Source: Hoyosella levis (GTDB taxonomy: Bacteria > Actinomycetota > Actinomycetes > Mycobacteriales > Mycobacteriaceae). Taken from it: 64,000 nt of DNA. Within the stretch, counting starts at the first letter, position 1, and the number at the start of each line of letters is the position of its first letter. The position numbers were made by a program, and so were the translations under genes. The DNA is taken from contig NZ_BQYM01000002.1 in the NCBI RefSeq assembly GCF_026008515.1, positions 186,001-250,000 of the forward strand. Direction: 5' to 3'. Below the pieces are notes generated by a model, which saw only the letters and a program-made list of their open reading frames with translations, had not been told where the DNA came from and searched no databases. Shown here piece by piece: positions 1 through 8,570 of the stretch.

Positions 1-891
1 CTGGGCGTGCAGCAGGCCGCCCAGGCCGCGGTCGAAAGCAGCGGACAGCCAGCGATGATCGTCGCGCTCGAGCCCGTGACGGGCGAGGTCCTCGCCGTCG
101 CGCAGAACGAGTCGGCGAGCTCGCAGGGACCGGTCGCCCTCACGGGCCAGTACGCGCCAGGATCGACTTTCAAGATCGTGACGACCTCGGCGGCCCTCGC
201 GGCGGGCATCACCAATCCTGACGAGGTGCTGCCCTGCCCAGGGATCGCCACCATCGAGGGCCGGACCATTCCCAACGATGATCAGTTCGACCTTGGCCAG
301 GTCCCGCTGCGCACCGCTTTCGCCCGGTCCTGCAACACCACCCAGGCAATGCTGGCCGTCGAGCTCGCGCCCGATGCATTGACCAGCGCGGCCCGATCGC
401 TGGGCATCGGTGTGGATCTCGAGATCCCAGGCCTGACCACCATTACTGGCAGTGTCCCCATCACCGAGGGTGGCCCGGCGCGCGTCGAGGCCGCCATCGG
501 GCAGGGCGAGGTTCTCGCGAGCCCCTTCGGCATGGCGCTCGCGGTCGCATCGATCAGCAACGACGGCGAGATGGTGATGCCTGGTTTCATTGATGGCGAG
601 GCCACGACCAGCGATAGCAACCCGCCGCGACTTCCCGCAGCAGTGGCAGAGTCGATCCGCGACATGATGCGCGAGACCGTGCGCAGCGGGACGGCGACCG
701 CGCTAGCGGACATCCCTGGGCTGGGGGGCAAGACGGGGACTGCCGAGGTAGCGGGAGCGGCGGCGAATGGTTGGTTCGTTGGCCTCACCGACGACGTGGC
801 GTTCGCGACGCTGATCGTGGGCGCGGACACATCGGCGCCGGCAGTGTCGATGTCCGGCACATTCCTCCGGGCTGTTCCCTCGGGCTCCTAG
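1..891 (+). CDS. Penicillin-binding protein, transpeptidase domain (5' truncated by window edge)
   Basis: This is the C-terminal transpeptidase domain of a class B-type penicillin-binding protein, which cross-links peptidoglycan peptides outside the membrane. The frame is open from base 1, so the N-terminal membrane anchor and dimerisation domain lie outside the window. The GTG at position 7 is probably internal, not the start. The three active-site motifs are present in order: S-x-x-K as STFK (serine codon at 163), S-x-N as SCN in ARSCNTT, and K-T-G as KTGTAE near 729. The protein ends soon after the last beta strand, with no extra C-terminal domain. It resembles the lipid-anchored mycobacterial Rv2864c group, but without the N-terminus the subfamily is uncertain. 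Confidence 0.9.
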   Translation: MGVQQAAQAAVESSGQPAMIVALEPVTGEVLAVAQNESASSQGPVALTGQYAPGSTFKIVTTSAALAAGITNPDEVLPCPGIATIEGRTIPNDDQFDLGQVPLRTAFARSCNTTQAMLAVELAPDALTSAARSLGIGVDLEIPGLTTITGSVPITEGGPARVEAAIGQGEVLASPFGMALAVASISNDGEMVMPGFIDGEATTSDSNPPRLPAAVAESIRDMMRETVRSGTATALADIPGLGGKTGTAEVAGAAANGWFVGLTDDVAFATLIVGADTSAPAVSMSGTFLRAVPSGS

Positions 892-896
892 GCCCG

Positions 897-966
897 CCCC
901 GAGCAACAAGCCCCGAGCAACAAGCCCCGAGGGACAAGCCCCGAACGACAACCCCTGAGCGACACG
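897..966. repeat. Five tandem copies of a 14-bp repeat
   Basis: Directly after the penicillin-binding protein stop codon there are five head-to-tail 14-bp units at 897, 911, 925, 939 and 953. The first two are identical (CCCCGAGCAACAAG) and the last three are increasingly degenerate (for example CCCCGAGGGACAAG). The array is not palindromic. No reading frame or function is evident. Confidence 0.85.
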
Positions 967-1018
967 AGAGCTACCAATGTCCAACAGGTTAACGGTATGG
1001 CTGTAGGGTTAACCCTGC

Positions 1019-1056
1019 GAGGCCCCCGAGGTTGATCCCACTCCCTTGGGGGCCTC
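1019..1056 (+). terminator. Hairpin between the penicillin-binding protein and a lipoprotein gene
   Basis: GAGGCCCCC at 1019-1027 pairs perfectly with GGGGGCCTC at 1048-1056. The stem extends inward through one G-U and three more pairs to about 13 bp around a 12-nt loop. There is no T-tract, which is common for actinobacterial terminators. It is most likely the terminator of the upstream gene; an attenuator for the downstream lipoprotein is possible. Confidence 0.55.
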
Positions 1057-1147
1057 TACCCAGTTCTGGGCGACAATGTTGGCCCGCGCGACGCAACACG
1101 GTGTGCAAAACTGAACGTGGCAAATTGTCCTGATCAGAGGAATCGTC

Positions 1148-1486
1148 ATGTTTGGATCTCGTGCAGTGACAACCCGTGTGGCCGCTAGCCTGGCATCGCT
1201 CATGGCGATCAGCGCCCTTGCCGCCTGCTCTGGCAGCATGATCATCGGCGGCAATGTCGTTGAGCAGGAAGAAGTGGCCAGCCAGATCAGTGCCGAGCTG
1301 GCCGCCCAGGTTGGTCGTGAGCCGGAGCTCGTCGAATGCCCGGATGATCTTGATGCCGAGGTCGGCGCTACGCTGACATGCACGCTCACCGACGACGGCG
1401 ACGTCTATGACGTGCGGGTCGAGGTCACAGAGGTCAATGGAGACGATGTGCTGTTCGACTTCGAGGTCGAGCAGCAGCCCAGCTAG
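1148..1486 (+). CDS. DUF4333-type lipoprotein
   Basis: This is a 112-residue secreted lipoprotein. The N-terminus is a signal peptide with lipobox LAAC, giving a lipidated Cys near residue 27. The mature part has the DUF4333 pattern: a conserved VECPDDL segment, a second Cys in LTCTL about 20 residues later, then V-x-V-T-E-V and FDFEV strands. The two cysteines probably form a disulfide. The function of this family is unknown; it is common in envelopes of Mycobacteriales. The start is supported by AGAGGA at 1136-1141. The gene is monocistronic, bounded upstream by the 1019-1056 hairpin and downstream by the strong hairpin at 1535-1569. Confidence 0.8.
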   Translation: MFGSRAVTTRVAASLASLMAISALAACSGSMIIGGNVVEQEEVASQISAELAAQVGREPELVECPDDLDAEVGATLTCTLTDDGDVYDVRVEVTEVNGDDVLFDFEVEQQPS

Positions 1487-1534
1487 TCCGCGCTTGGGCC
1501 CGACGGCGTCGGCCCTGCCGGGGCGGAGCGTGAG

Positions 1535-1569
1535 CGAGCCACGCCTGCCGGGAACGCAGGCGTGGCTCG
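1535..1569. terminator. Bidirectional terminator, perfect 14-bp stem
   Basis: CGAGCCACGCCTGC at 1535-1548 and its exact reverse complement at 1556-1569 enclose a 7-nt loop. The hairpin lies between two convergent lipoprotein genes ending at 1486 (+) and 1583 (-), so it probably terminates transcription from both sides. Confidence 0.75.
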
Positions 1570-1582
1570 GTCGGTGCCCGTG

Positions 1583-1891
1583 CTAGTTGGTGTTCGGGTC
1601 GAGATCTGCCTCGCGAATCGGGACGTCCCCGTTGCCCTCGGCCGCACAGAGAGCGGTCACGGCGGCCATCGCGGCGTTGACGGCGATCGCTGCTGGCTCG
1701 GAGTCGCTGCCGGACTGCTCCTGGACGTAGGTAGAGATCGTCTCGCGCTTCTCCTCCTGCGATTGATCGGCGAACTCGGCGCACGTCGTATCGCCGCCGG
1801 AGTTGCCAGCGCATCCGGTGAGTGCCAGGACAGGAGCGGCTGCACCCGCGATGAGGAGCGTGCGCAGGCGGCGGTTGAGCTTGAATGTCAT
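1583..1891 (-). CDS. Small lipoprotein of unknown function (GGDTTC family, copy 1)
   Basis: This is a 102-residue lipoprotein. Residues 1-27 form a signal peptide (MTFKLNRRLR, then a hydrophobic run) ending in lipobox LTGC. The mature domain begins with GGDTTCAEF followed by a helix-like stretch rich in E, Q and S, and has a second Cys (ALCAAEG). A paralogue with the same GGDTTC-x-x-F motif and helix is at 6164-6460. I do not recognise a named family. The two-cysteine, helical, small secreted layout loosely recalls HdeA-like acid-stress proteins, but that is only a guess. The Met start at 1891 is the one that places a signal peptide at the N-terminus; upstream in-frame sequence lacks one. Confidence 0.7.
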   Translation of the reverse strand: MTFKLNRRLRTLLIAGAAAPVLALTGCAGNSGGDTTCAEFADQSQEEKRETISTYVQEQSGSDSEPAAIAVNAAMAAVTALCAAEGNGDVPIREADLDPNTN

Positions 1892-1970
1892 GTTCTTCAC
1901 CGTTCTAGTCAATGGTCGTGCGGAATCTCGAAAGCGAGTATGCCCGGATTGCGGTTCCCGCAAACATCGT

Positions 1971-2010
1971 TTGGCGTGAACAGCAGCGGATTGGCATGAA
2001 CTGCAGCGGA
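1971..2010. repeat. Tandem 20-bp direct repeat in a divergent promoter region
   Basis: TTGGCGTGAACAGCAGCGGA (1971-1990) is followed immediately by a copy with two changes (1991-2010). It lies between the divergent lipoprotein (start 1891, -) and DUF3159 (start 2046, +) genes. Two adjacent repeats about two helical turns apart could be a regulator-binding site; no known operator is recognised. Confidence 0.6.
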
Positions 2011-2045
2011 TAGGACACGCGCGGCATCTATGGCACCCTTCTAGG

Positions 2046-2687
2046 GTGATGGAAGAGCAGCGGCAATCGCGCATGGAGCAACTCGGTGGCACGAGCGGCC
2101 TGATCCAGTCGACGGTGCCGATCGTGGTCTTCATCGTCGTGAACACCATCGCCGGGCTCACCATCGCGCTGTGGGTCGCGCTCGCATCGGCGGCAGCGGT
2201 CCTCGCTTGGCGCCTGGTGCGCAAGGATCAGATCCAGCCAGCGATCTCGGGCTTCATTGGTGTGGGCATCGCGGCGTTCATCGCGCACCGCACGGGCGAG
2301 GCGAGGGGCTTCTTCCTCTTCGGCATCTACACCAATCTGGCCTACGGATCGGTGTTCGCGCTGTCGATGCTGCTGCGATGGCCGCTCGTGGGCGTCATCT
2401 GGAGCTTCCTGAGCGAGAAGGGCACGGATTGGCGGCGCAGCAGGGTGGCGCGGCGCTACTACGATCTCGCGACCGGCGCGTGGGTTCTGGTGTTCGCCGC
2501 CAGGTATCTCGTGCAGGCCCACTTGTATGACACGGACCAGACAGGCTGGCTCGCGTTCGCGCGGCTGTCCATGGGATGGCCGCTCGCGGCCCTGGCGTTC
2601 GTGGTGACGGTGCTTGCTGTGCGGCGCGCGGATCGCGCCCTCGAGCAGGAGGCATCCCTAGATGATGAGCAAAGGACGGAAACATGA
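2046..2687 (+). CDS. DUF3159 integral membrane protein (Rv2693c-like)
   Basis: This 213-residue polytopic membrane protein matches the actinobacterial DUF3159 family. Five to six hydrophobic segments are visible, beginning with VPIVVFIVVNTIAGLTIAL. Between them are family-typical patches: W-R-L-V-R-K-D near residue 57, F-I-A-H-R-T-G-E-A-R-G-F-F-L-F-G, and a cytoplasmic WRRSRVARRYYDLAT segment. The function is unknown. GTG at 2046 and ATG at 2049 are equally possible starts; neither has a strong ribosome site. Its stop overlaps the next start by four bases (ATGA), so it is probably co-translated with the methyltransferase. The same two genes lie close together in M. tuberculosis. Confidence 0.85.
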   Translation: MMEEQRQSRMEQLGGTSGLIQSTVPIVVFIVVNTIAGLTIALWVALASAAAVLAWRLVRKDQIQPAISGFIGVGIAAFIAHRTGEARGFFLFGIYTNLAYGSVFALSMLLRWPLVGVIWSFLSEKGTDWRRSRVARRYYDLATGAWVLVFAARYLVQAHLYDTDQTGWLAFARLSMGWPLAALAFVVTVLAVRRADRALEQEASLDDEQRTET

Positions 2688-4051
2688 CGCGCCGATCCGG
2701 GCCGGGCGGCCAGGGCAGCGACCACGACCAGCGACGCGAGCCGCGTGATCCTGGGTGGGCCGGCCGCGAGGTGGACGTGGTTCTCGGCGACCCCGCGCAC
2801 GGCGGGTTCTGCGTGGCCCGGCACGAGGGCCGCGTCGTGTTCGTCCGCCACGGCATCCCGGGCGAGCGCGTGCTGGCCCGGGTGACCGAGGACCGGGGCG
2901 GCGGCTACTGCTTCGCGGCGGTCACCGAGGTGCTCGAGCCCTCGGAGCACCGGGTCGAGCCACTCTGCCCCGTAGCGACTGGCGACGAGGCGGATGCCGG
3001 GCCGAGCGATGGCGCGGGCTGCTGCGACCTGTCCCACATGGATGCGGTGGCGCAGCGTGACTGGAAAGCGCGCGTGGTCGAGGGCCAGTTGCGCCGCATC
3101 GCCCACATCGACCGCGCCGTGCAGGTCGAATCGCTGCACGAGGAGGGCGAGCCGGAGCTCACCGGCTGGCGCACCCGGGTGCGGCTCGCCGTGGACCGGG
3201 AGGGCAACGCGGGCTACCGCCGCTACCGGGGCAGCGAGGTCATCGCGGACTTGAGGTGCCCGCAAGCGATGGCGGGGCTGCTCGACGGGATCGGCGAGCG
3301 CGGCTGGCGACCGGGCTGCGAGCTCCTTGTTGTCGCGGACTCGTCGGGGCAGCGGCACATCGTGGAGACGGTCACGGCACCTGACGCGCGGGGCCGGGCG
3401 AGCGCGGCCCAGAGTGGTTCGCGGCAGCGTGCCGCATCGCGGCGGGCGCGGGCGGCCCATCGGAGCGAGGTGCGGATACTCGAGGGCTCGGGCGATACCG
3501 CGCAAGTGGTGGGCGAGACAGCGTGGGAGGTGCCGGCGACTGGATTCTGGCAGGCGCACCGCCATGCCGCCGAGCGGTATAGCGCGGTGGTACGCGGCTG
3601 GAGCACGGCTGGTCCTGGCGATGTCGCGTGGGACCTCTACAGCGGGGCAGGCGTGTTCGCGCACGTCCTCGCCGAGCAGGTTGGCCCCAGCGGGCACGTG
3701 GAGGCCGTCGAGGCGGACGCGCGTGCTGTCGCAGCGGGGGAGCGGGCACTAGCAGGGATGCCCCAGGTCCATTTCCATGCGTTGCCCACGGCCCGTGCCC
3801 TCCCGGAACTCACGGCACGCCCCCGCGTCGTCGTGCTGGATCCGCCGCGGGCGGGCGCGGGGCGCGAGGTGATCGAGCGGGTCGCGGCAGCCGGGCCGGA
3901 CCGGATCATCCACATCGGGTGCGATCCCGCGGCGTTCGCGCGGGATTGCGCGTTGTATGCCGAACAGGGCTACGAGCTCGCCGACCTGCGGGTGCTCGAT
4001 GCCTTCCCGTTGACTCACCACATGGAATGCGTGGCACTGCTGCAGCGGTGA
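2684..4051 (+). CDS. TrmA/RumA-type 5-methyluridine RNA methyltransferase (Rv2689c-like)
   Basis: This 455-residue class I SAM enzyme probably methylates a uridine at C5 in rRNA or tRNA. The N-terminal ~70 residues after a charged leader form a TRAM RNA-binding domain ([20 protein letters not shown]). Cysteines CP..GCC around residues 95-115 correspond to the Fe-S cluster region of RumA, though spacing is unusual with an acidic insert. The SAM site is [14 protein letters not shown], motif IV is DPPRAGAG, and the nucleophilic Cys lies in [13 protein letters not shown]. An Arg/Ala-rich insert (about residues 228-260) is probably disordered. It is translationally coupled to the DUF3159 gene by an ATGA overlap. 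The exact target RNA cannot be told from sequence. Confidence 0.9.
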   Translation: MTRRSGPGGQGSDHDQRREPRDPGWAGREVDVVLGDPAHGGFCVARHEGRVVFVRHGIPGERVLARVTEDRGGGYCFAAVTEVLEPSEHRVEPLCPVATGDEADAGPSDGAGCCDLSHMDAVAQRDWKARVVEGQLRRIAHIDRAVQVESLHEEGEPELTGWRTRVRLAVDREGNAGYRRYRGSEVIADLRCPQAMAGLLDGIGERGWRPGCELLVVADSSGQRHIVETVTAPDARGRASAAQSGSRQRAASRRARAAHRSEVRILEGSGDTAQVVGETAWEVPATGFWQAHRHAAERYSAVVRGWSTAGPGDVAWDLYSGAGVFAHVLAEQVGPSGHVEAVEADARAVAAGERALAGMPQVHFHALPTARALPELTARPRVVVLDPPRAGAGREVIERVAAAGPDRIIHIGCDPAAFARDCALYAEQGYELADLRVLDAFPLTHHMECVALLQR

Positions 4052-4166
4052 CGCGGCAATCCCGCCCATCGAATGGAACCGCGGGGTTGAATCCGTAGAC
4101 TGGGGGGACCGTGGTCGCGAGGGCGGCCACGGGAAGCGGATGCCACAAGACGAATGGAGTGTCTCG

Positions 4167-6137
4167 TTGGGGCTTCTCGATCGCGTGCGAACACCCAGTG
4201 ATCTGCGGGACCTCACCCCGGGCCAGCTCGTGGTCCTTTCCCGGGAGATCCGGGAGTTTTTGGTGCGCAAGGTAGCGGCGACCGGTGGGCATCTCGGACC
4301 GAATCTTGGCGTGGTCGAGCTGACGCTGGCGATGCATCGGGTCTTCGACTCCCCGAATGACGCGATCCTGTTCGATACGGGCCACCAGGCGTACGTGCAC
4401 AAGATCGTCACGGGGCGGGCGGACCAGTTCGACACCCTGCGCAAGCGCGGCGGCCTCTCGGGGTACCCCTGCCGGGCGGAGAGCGAGCACGACTGGGTGG
4501 AGTCCTCGCACGCTTCCGCGGCCCTGTCGTATGCCGACGGGTTGTCGAAGGCGTTCGAGCTGTCCGGGCAGCGCGCCCGGCATGTGGTGGCAGTGGTGGG
4601 AGATGGTGCCCTCACCGGCGGAATGTGCTGGGAAGCGCTGAATAATATCGCGAGCGCCGATCGGCCCGTAGTGATCATCGTCAATGACAATGGCCGGTCC
4701 TACGCTCCCACGATCGGTGGCCTTGCCGAGCATCTCGCGGCGCTGCGCCTGCATTCCGGGTACGAGAAGGTCCTTGAGAGCAGCCGCAAGGCGATCAAGG
4801 GCATCCCGCTCGTTGGTGATACGGCCTACGCGATGCTGCACGGCATGAAGGCCGGCATCAAGGACGCGGTGAGCCCCCAGACGATGTTCTCCGACCTGGG
4901 CGTGAAGTACCTCGGTCCGGTCGATGGCCATGACCTTCATGCCATGGAGGCTTCATTGCGCCTCGCGAAGGACTTCGGCGGTCCGGTCATCGTGCATGCG
5001 GTGACGGGCAAGGGGCGTGGCTACCGGCCCGCGGAGACGCATGAGGCCGACCAGATGCACGCCACCGGGATCATGGATCCGTTGACCGGCGCGGCCATGA
5101 GCAAGCCGATCGTGGACTGGACGTCCGTGTTCTCCGATGAGCTGATCCAGCGTGCCCGCGAGCGCGAGGACATCGTCGCGATCACTGCGGCAATGGCGGG
5201 ACCGACCGGCCTTGCCGCGTTCGGCAAGTGCTACCCCGATCGCATGTTCGATGTCGGCATCGCGGAGCAGCATGCCGTGACCTCGGCCGCCGGACTTGCC
5301 ATGGGTGGCATGCACCCGGTTGTGGCGGTGTACTCGACGTTCCTCAACCGCGCTTTCGACCAGTTGCTGATGGACGTGGCGCTGCTGGGGCAATCGGTGA
5401 CGCTCGTGCTTGATCGCGCGGGGATCACCGGTTCCGATGGGGCCAGCCACAACGGCATGTGGGACCTATCGCTGCTCGGCATCATCCCCGGCATGCGTGT
5501 CGCGGCCCCACGTGATGCCACGACGCTGCGGGAGGAGCTGGGCGAGGCGTTGCTCGTGGACGACGGGCCGACCGCGCTGCGCTTTCCCAAGGGCCCGGTG
5601 GGCGATCCCATTCCCGCGCTGGAGCGGCTCCGCGATGGTGTGGATGTGCTGCACGGATCCCAGGGCACGCCCGCGGATGTGCTGCTCGTGGCCGTCGGGC
5701 CGTTCGCGGTGCTCGCGCTCGAGGCCGTGGCGCTCCTTCGCAGCCAGGGCATCAGCGCTACCGTGGTCGATCCGCGGTGGGTGCTGCCCGTGCCGACGAG
5801 CATCGTGCGGCTCGCTACCACGCACAGGCTCGTGGTCTCCCTCGAGGATTCCGGGGTTCACGGTGGAGCGGGCGCCGCTCTTGCCGCGGCCCTGCGCGCC
5901 GCCGAGGTGGATACGCGGTTCCGTGAGGTCGGTGTGCCGCAGCAGTTCCTGGAGCATGCGTCGCGCAGCGAGATCCTCGCCGAGCTGGGCCTCGCGGCGC
6001 AGGACATCGCGCGGCAGGTAACGGGCTGGATCGCGCGCGACGAGACGATGGCCCTGCGCAATGGCTATGCCGACGAAGCGCGAGCCGCGGCCGTTCATGA
6101 GGTGAACGCCAAGGCATCCGGCTCTCCCGGCGCCTGA
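4167..6137 (+). CDS. dxs: 1-deoxy-D-xylulose-5-phosphate synthase
   Basis: This thiamine-diphosphate enzyme condenses pyruvate with glyceraldehyde 3-phosphate, the first step of the MEP isoprenoid pathway. It has the ThDP motif [16 protein letters not shown] (GDG through N), the substrate-binding HTGHQ-like segment [11 protein letters not shown], the transketolase pyrimidine domain with [11 protein letters not shown], and the C-terminal transketolase domain with [10 protein letters not shown] place the start at TTG 4167 because [13 protein letters not shown] lines up with typical DXS N-termini (MG-x-L-x-R-I) and GGAG at 4156-4159 is well spaced. An in-frame ATG at 4140 would add nine residues. 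A likely -10, TAGACT, is at 4096-4101. It is 656 residues, normal for the family. Confidence 0.95.
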   Translation: MGLLDRVRTPSDLRDLTPGQLVVLSREIREFLVRKVAATGGHLGPNLGVVELTLAMHRVFDSPNDAILFDTGHQAYVHKIVTGRADQFDTLRKRGGLSGYPCRAESEHDWVESSHASAALSYADGLSKAFELSGQRARHVVAVVGDGALTGGMCWEALNNIASADRPVVIIVNDNGRSYAPTIGGLAEHLAALRLHSGYEKVLESSRKAIKGIPLVGDTAYAMLHGMKAGIKDAVSPQTMFSDLGVKYLGPVDGHDLHAMEASLRLAKDFGGPVIVHAVTGKGRGYRPAETHEADQMHATGIMDPLTGAAMSKPIVDWTSVFSDELIQRAREREDIVAITAAMAGPTGLAAFGKCYPDRMFDVGIAEQHAVTSAAGLAMGGMHPVVAVYSTFLNRAFDQLLMDVALLGQSVTLVLDRAGITGSDGASHNGMWDLSLLGIIPGMRVAAPRDATTLREELGEALLVDDGPTALRFPKGPVGDPIPALERLRDGVDVLHGSQGTPADVLLVAVGPFAVLALEAVALLRSQGISATVVDPRWVLPVPTSIVRLATTHRLVVSLEDSGVHGGAGAALAAALRAAEVDTRFREVGVPQQFLEHASRSEILAELGLAAQDIARQVTGWIARDETMALRNGYADEARAAAVHEVNAKASGSPGA

Positions 6138-6163
6138 TCGCCAGGGTCCTCTCGGGCGGTGGG

Positions 6164-6460
6164 CTACCCCTCGATCGACCGGATCGGATCGCTGTCCCGG
6201 CCGAAAGTGGTGCAGAAGCCGACTATGACGACGCGAGTGCCGCTGATCTCGAGGTTCATCGGCTCCTCGCCCCCACGCTCCTCGAGGTACGCGCGCACGG
6301 TGTCGCGCTGCGCTTCCTCGTCCTGGCTGAGGAAATCAGCGCACGTGGTGTCGCCACCGCGGTTGCCGAGGATCCCGCCGGAGCAAGCCGCTACTGGGCC
6401 AACAGCACACAATGCGGCGCAGCACGCGGCCATCACGCGGGCCACCTGGGGGCGTTTCAC
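6164..6460 (-). CDS. Small lipoprotein of unknown function (GGDTTC family, copy 2)
   Basis: This is a 98-residue lipoprotein paralogous to the one at 1583-1891: both mature domains open with GGDTTCA-(D/E)-F and continue with a (Q/E)-(K/R)-(E/D)-T-(I/V)-x-x-Y-(V/L) helix ending in a Gly. The signal peptide ends with lipobox VAAC. I choose the GTG at 6460, whose bases form a GTGA overlap with the stop of the RNase D gene, so it is likely translationally coupled to it. Longer in-frame extensions overlap RNase D and give no signal peptide. A second Cys occurs near the C-terminus (GFCTTFG). The function is unknown. It converges on dxs with only 26 bp between the stop codons. Confidence 0.65.
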   Translation of the reverse strand: MKRPQVARVMAACCAALCAVGPVAACSGGILGNRGGDTTCADFLSQDEEAQRDTVRAYLEERGGEEPMNLEISGTRVVIVGFCTTFGRDSDPIRSIEG

Positions 6461-7776
6461 GGGCTTCCTGCTTCCTTCTCCTCGGCAGGGACCGCCGCCT
6501 GGAGTGCTTTCTCGATGGGCTCGGCCACCAGCTCGGCTTGCCATTCCCTAGCGCCGCCAGCTCGCAGCACACTTCGGACATTAGCGACATCAAGTGGCTC
6601 GGGGGGCTCGAACGCGAGCTGCCGCACCAGATCAGAGGGCACCAGGTTCTCCACAGGCACCGCGTGCGTGGTGCTGATCGCGGTGAGTGCCTCCCGCATC
6701 GCGGTGTAGCGCTGCGCGGCATCGGTGCCGGTGCGGGGGCGCGGGGTGCCACCGCGCCCGTTGGTATCGCCGGGCAACCGGGTGGGCGGCAGTTCGGCGG
6801 CGGGGATCGCTTGGGCACGCTCGATGGCAGCGAACCAAGTCGGCGCGCGGCGGCGTTGCCGGGGGCCATTGAAGCTGCGGAGCCCGAGCAGCTCCGCGAC
6901 GCTTGAGGGCTGCTGGTTCGCAGCGGCGATGAGTGCCGCATCAGGCAGGAGCCGCTTGCGAGCGATGTCGGCGCTAGCGGCGATCCAGTCGCGCTGTAGC
7001 CATAGCTCGCGGACGATGGCGAGGCCCCTGCGATCGCGCACCGTGTGAATGTTGGTGGTGCGCCGCCACCGGTGCGGATTGGTCGGGGCGGGCTCGCGGG
7101 TGCGCACCTGCTCGAACTCCTGCGCCGCCCAGCTCGCTTTGCCCTGGTCGGCCAGCTCGTTGCCGAGGATCTCGCGCAGCTCGATGAGGATCTCGACGTC
7201 GAGCGCGGCGTAGTTGAGCCAGGGGGCTGGCAGCGGGCGGCGGGACCAATCGTCGGAGCCGTGGCCCTTGGCGAGGCTGAGGCCGAGGAGCCGCTCGGTG
7301 ACGGCGGCAAGCCCCACGCGCTCGAACCCGGCGAGCCTGCTCGCGAGCTCGGTGTCGAACAAGCGTGCTGGCCGCAGGCCAAGCTCGGCGAGGCCGGGAA
7401 GGTCCTGGTCCGCGGCATGGAGGATCCACTCGAGCGGATTGATGACCTCGGCGAGTGCCTCGAAGTGGCCCTCGAGGCTGATGGGGTCGATGAGAATGGT
7501 TCCCGAGCCCTCGCGGCGCAGCTGCACCAGGTAGGCGCGCGCGGAGTAGCGGTACGACGAGGCGCGCTCGGCATCGACCGCCAGCGGCCCGCTGCCCGCT
7601 GCCAGCGCATCGACCGCTGCGGCAAGGGAATCCGGGGTGGCTACCAGCGTGGGTGCCCCGTCCCGGGGCGCGAGCAGAGGGACGGGTGGCGATGTGTCGG
7701 GTTCGGGGGGATTCTCGCCCAATGATGCGCCCATGGATGGCAAGGCTACGCGATCACTGCGTGGCGGGGACGGCAT
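6457..7776 (-). CDS. rnd: RNase D-like 3'-5' exoribonuclease with HRDC domain
   Basis: This 439-residue DEDDy exonuclease probably trims tRNA and other small RNA 3' ends. Exo I motif D-x-E is in LAVDAERAS, motif II is in HAADQDLPGL, and motif III with Tyr is LNYAALDVEIL. The HRDC domain follows: the family's NIHTVRDRRGLAIVREL region, then helices through ERAQAIPAAELPP. A Pro/Arg/Gly-rich linker is followed by a second helical lobe (AQRYTAMREALTAI...). It corresponds to Rv2681. The start at 7776 is 18 bp after the DUF3000 stop; an ATG at 7734 is an alternative. The unusual feature is the GTGA overlap with the downstream lipoprotein gene. Confidence 0.85.
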   Translation of the reverse strand: MPSPPRSDRVALPSMGASLGENPPEPDTSPPVPLLAPRDGAPTLVATPDSLAAAVDALAAGSGPLAVDAERASSYRYSARAYLVQLRREGSGTILIDPISLEGHFEALAEVINPLEWILHAADQDLPGLAELGLRPARLFDTELASRLAGFERVGLAAVTERLLGLSLAKGHGSDDWSRRPLPAPWLNYAALDVEILIELREILGNELADQGKASWAAQEFEQVRTREPAPTNPHRWRRTTNIHTVRDRRGLAIVRELWLQRDWIAASADIARKRLLPDAALIAAANQQPSSVAELLGLRSFNGPRQRRRAPTWFAAIERAQAIPAAELPPTRLPGDTNGRGGTPRPRTGTDAAQRYTAMREALTAISTTHAVPVENLVPSDLVRQLAFEPPEPLDVANVRSVLRAGGAREWQAELVAEPIEKALQAAVPAEEKEAGSP

Positions 7777-7794
7777 GCTCGGCCCAGGCCTGGT

Positions 7795-8391
7795 TCATGA
7801 CTGCGGGAAGCGGGTGCCGATGGAGGTGATGCCGACCGGTGGCAATCCGGCCGCGTACTCGAGCACCTCGCAGAACGCCTCGACCTGGGACTTGATCATC
7901 AACGTCTGCGACGTCCAGGAGGCCCGCATCTCGAGCTGGTGGGCCTTGGGTGGTCCAGCGATCTCGCCGAACCGGACCGAGGTGGTGGCGGTGATGGTGC
8001 CGCCCAGCGCCACATATTCCGCGGTGCGGGCCTCGAGGGCATCGTGGAGCCAGCTCCACGCCACCTCGGGAAGCAAGGAATCCTCGGCGAGCGTGGCATC
8101 GACATCAGCCTGGATGTAGGCCACGAGCCGGAGCGTGCCCTGCCATGCCTCGTCGCCCTGGGGGTCGTAGAGCAGGATGAGGCGCCCGAAGGCATCGCCG
8201 TCGGAGTACTCGCCGACGGGGTCGGTGCCCGAGTGCTTGATCTCCGCGCCGAGCGCGTAGCTGTGCGGCGCGAGCCGCTGGGGCGGCCGGATGGGGCCCA
8301 GCTTGATCTCTGGGCGCACGGCCGCGCTTGTCATGGATTCGACCGCAGTGCGGAACGGTTCCGGTTCGCTTGGTGCCCCTTGAGTCGTCAC
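7795..8391 (-). CDS. DUF3000 family protein (Rv2680-like)
   Basis: This is a soluble 198-residue actinobacterial protein of unknown function. It carries the DUF3000 signature: FRTAVESM, RPEIKLGPIRPPQRLAPHSYAL, G-R-L-I-L-L-Y-D-P-Q-G-D-E-A-W-Q-G-T, LLPEVAWSWLHDAL and EMRASWTS. DUF3000 sits next to an RNase D gene in M. tuberculosis too, which suggests a shared role in RNA metabolism, but that is inference from context. I start at GTG 8391 because the preceding codons do not fit the family. No clear ribosome site is visible, so the exact N-terminus is uncertain. It is divergent from hemE, with about 180 bp of shared upstream DNA. Confidence 0.85.
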   Translation of the reverse strand: MTTQGAPSEPEPFRTAVESMTSAAVRPEIKLGPIRPPQRLAPHSYALGAEIKHSGTDPVGEYSDGDAFGRLILLYDPQGDEAWQGTLRLVAYIQADVDATLAEDSLLPEVAWSWLHDALEARTAEYVALGGTITATTSVRFGEIAGPPKAHQLEMRASWTSQTLMIKSQVEAFCEVLEYAAGLPPVGITSIGTRFPQS

Positions 8392-8570
8392 GAGTCGGAC
8401 GGTATCGGTGACACGCCGGCACGACACGGAGGCGCGCCGTTGGTCGTGACGGTCTGAAACCGTTCTGTGCTGAAATGAATGCGCGGGAAGCATGATCCGC
8501 GCCACCTGCCGATGATCTTGCTCGGGTGTGGCACCGGGCACGTCGCTAGACGTGGGAGTATGGAGGCATC

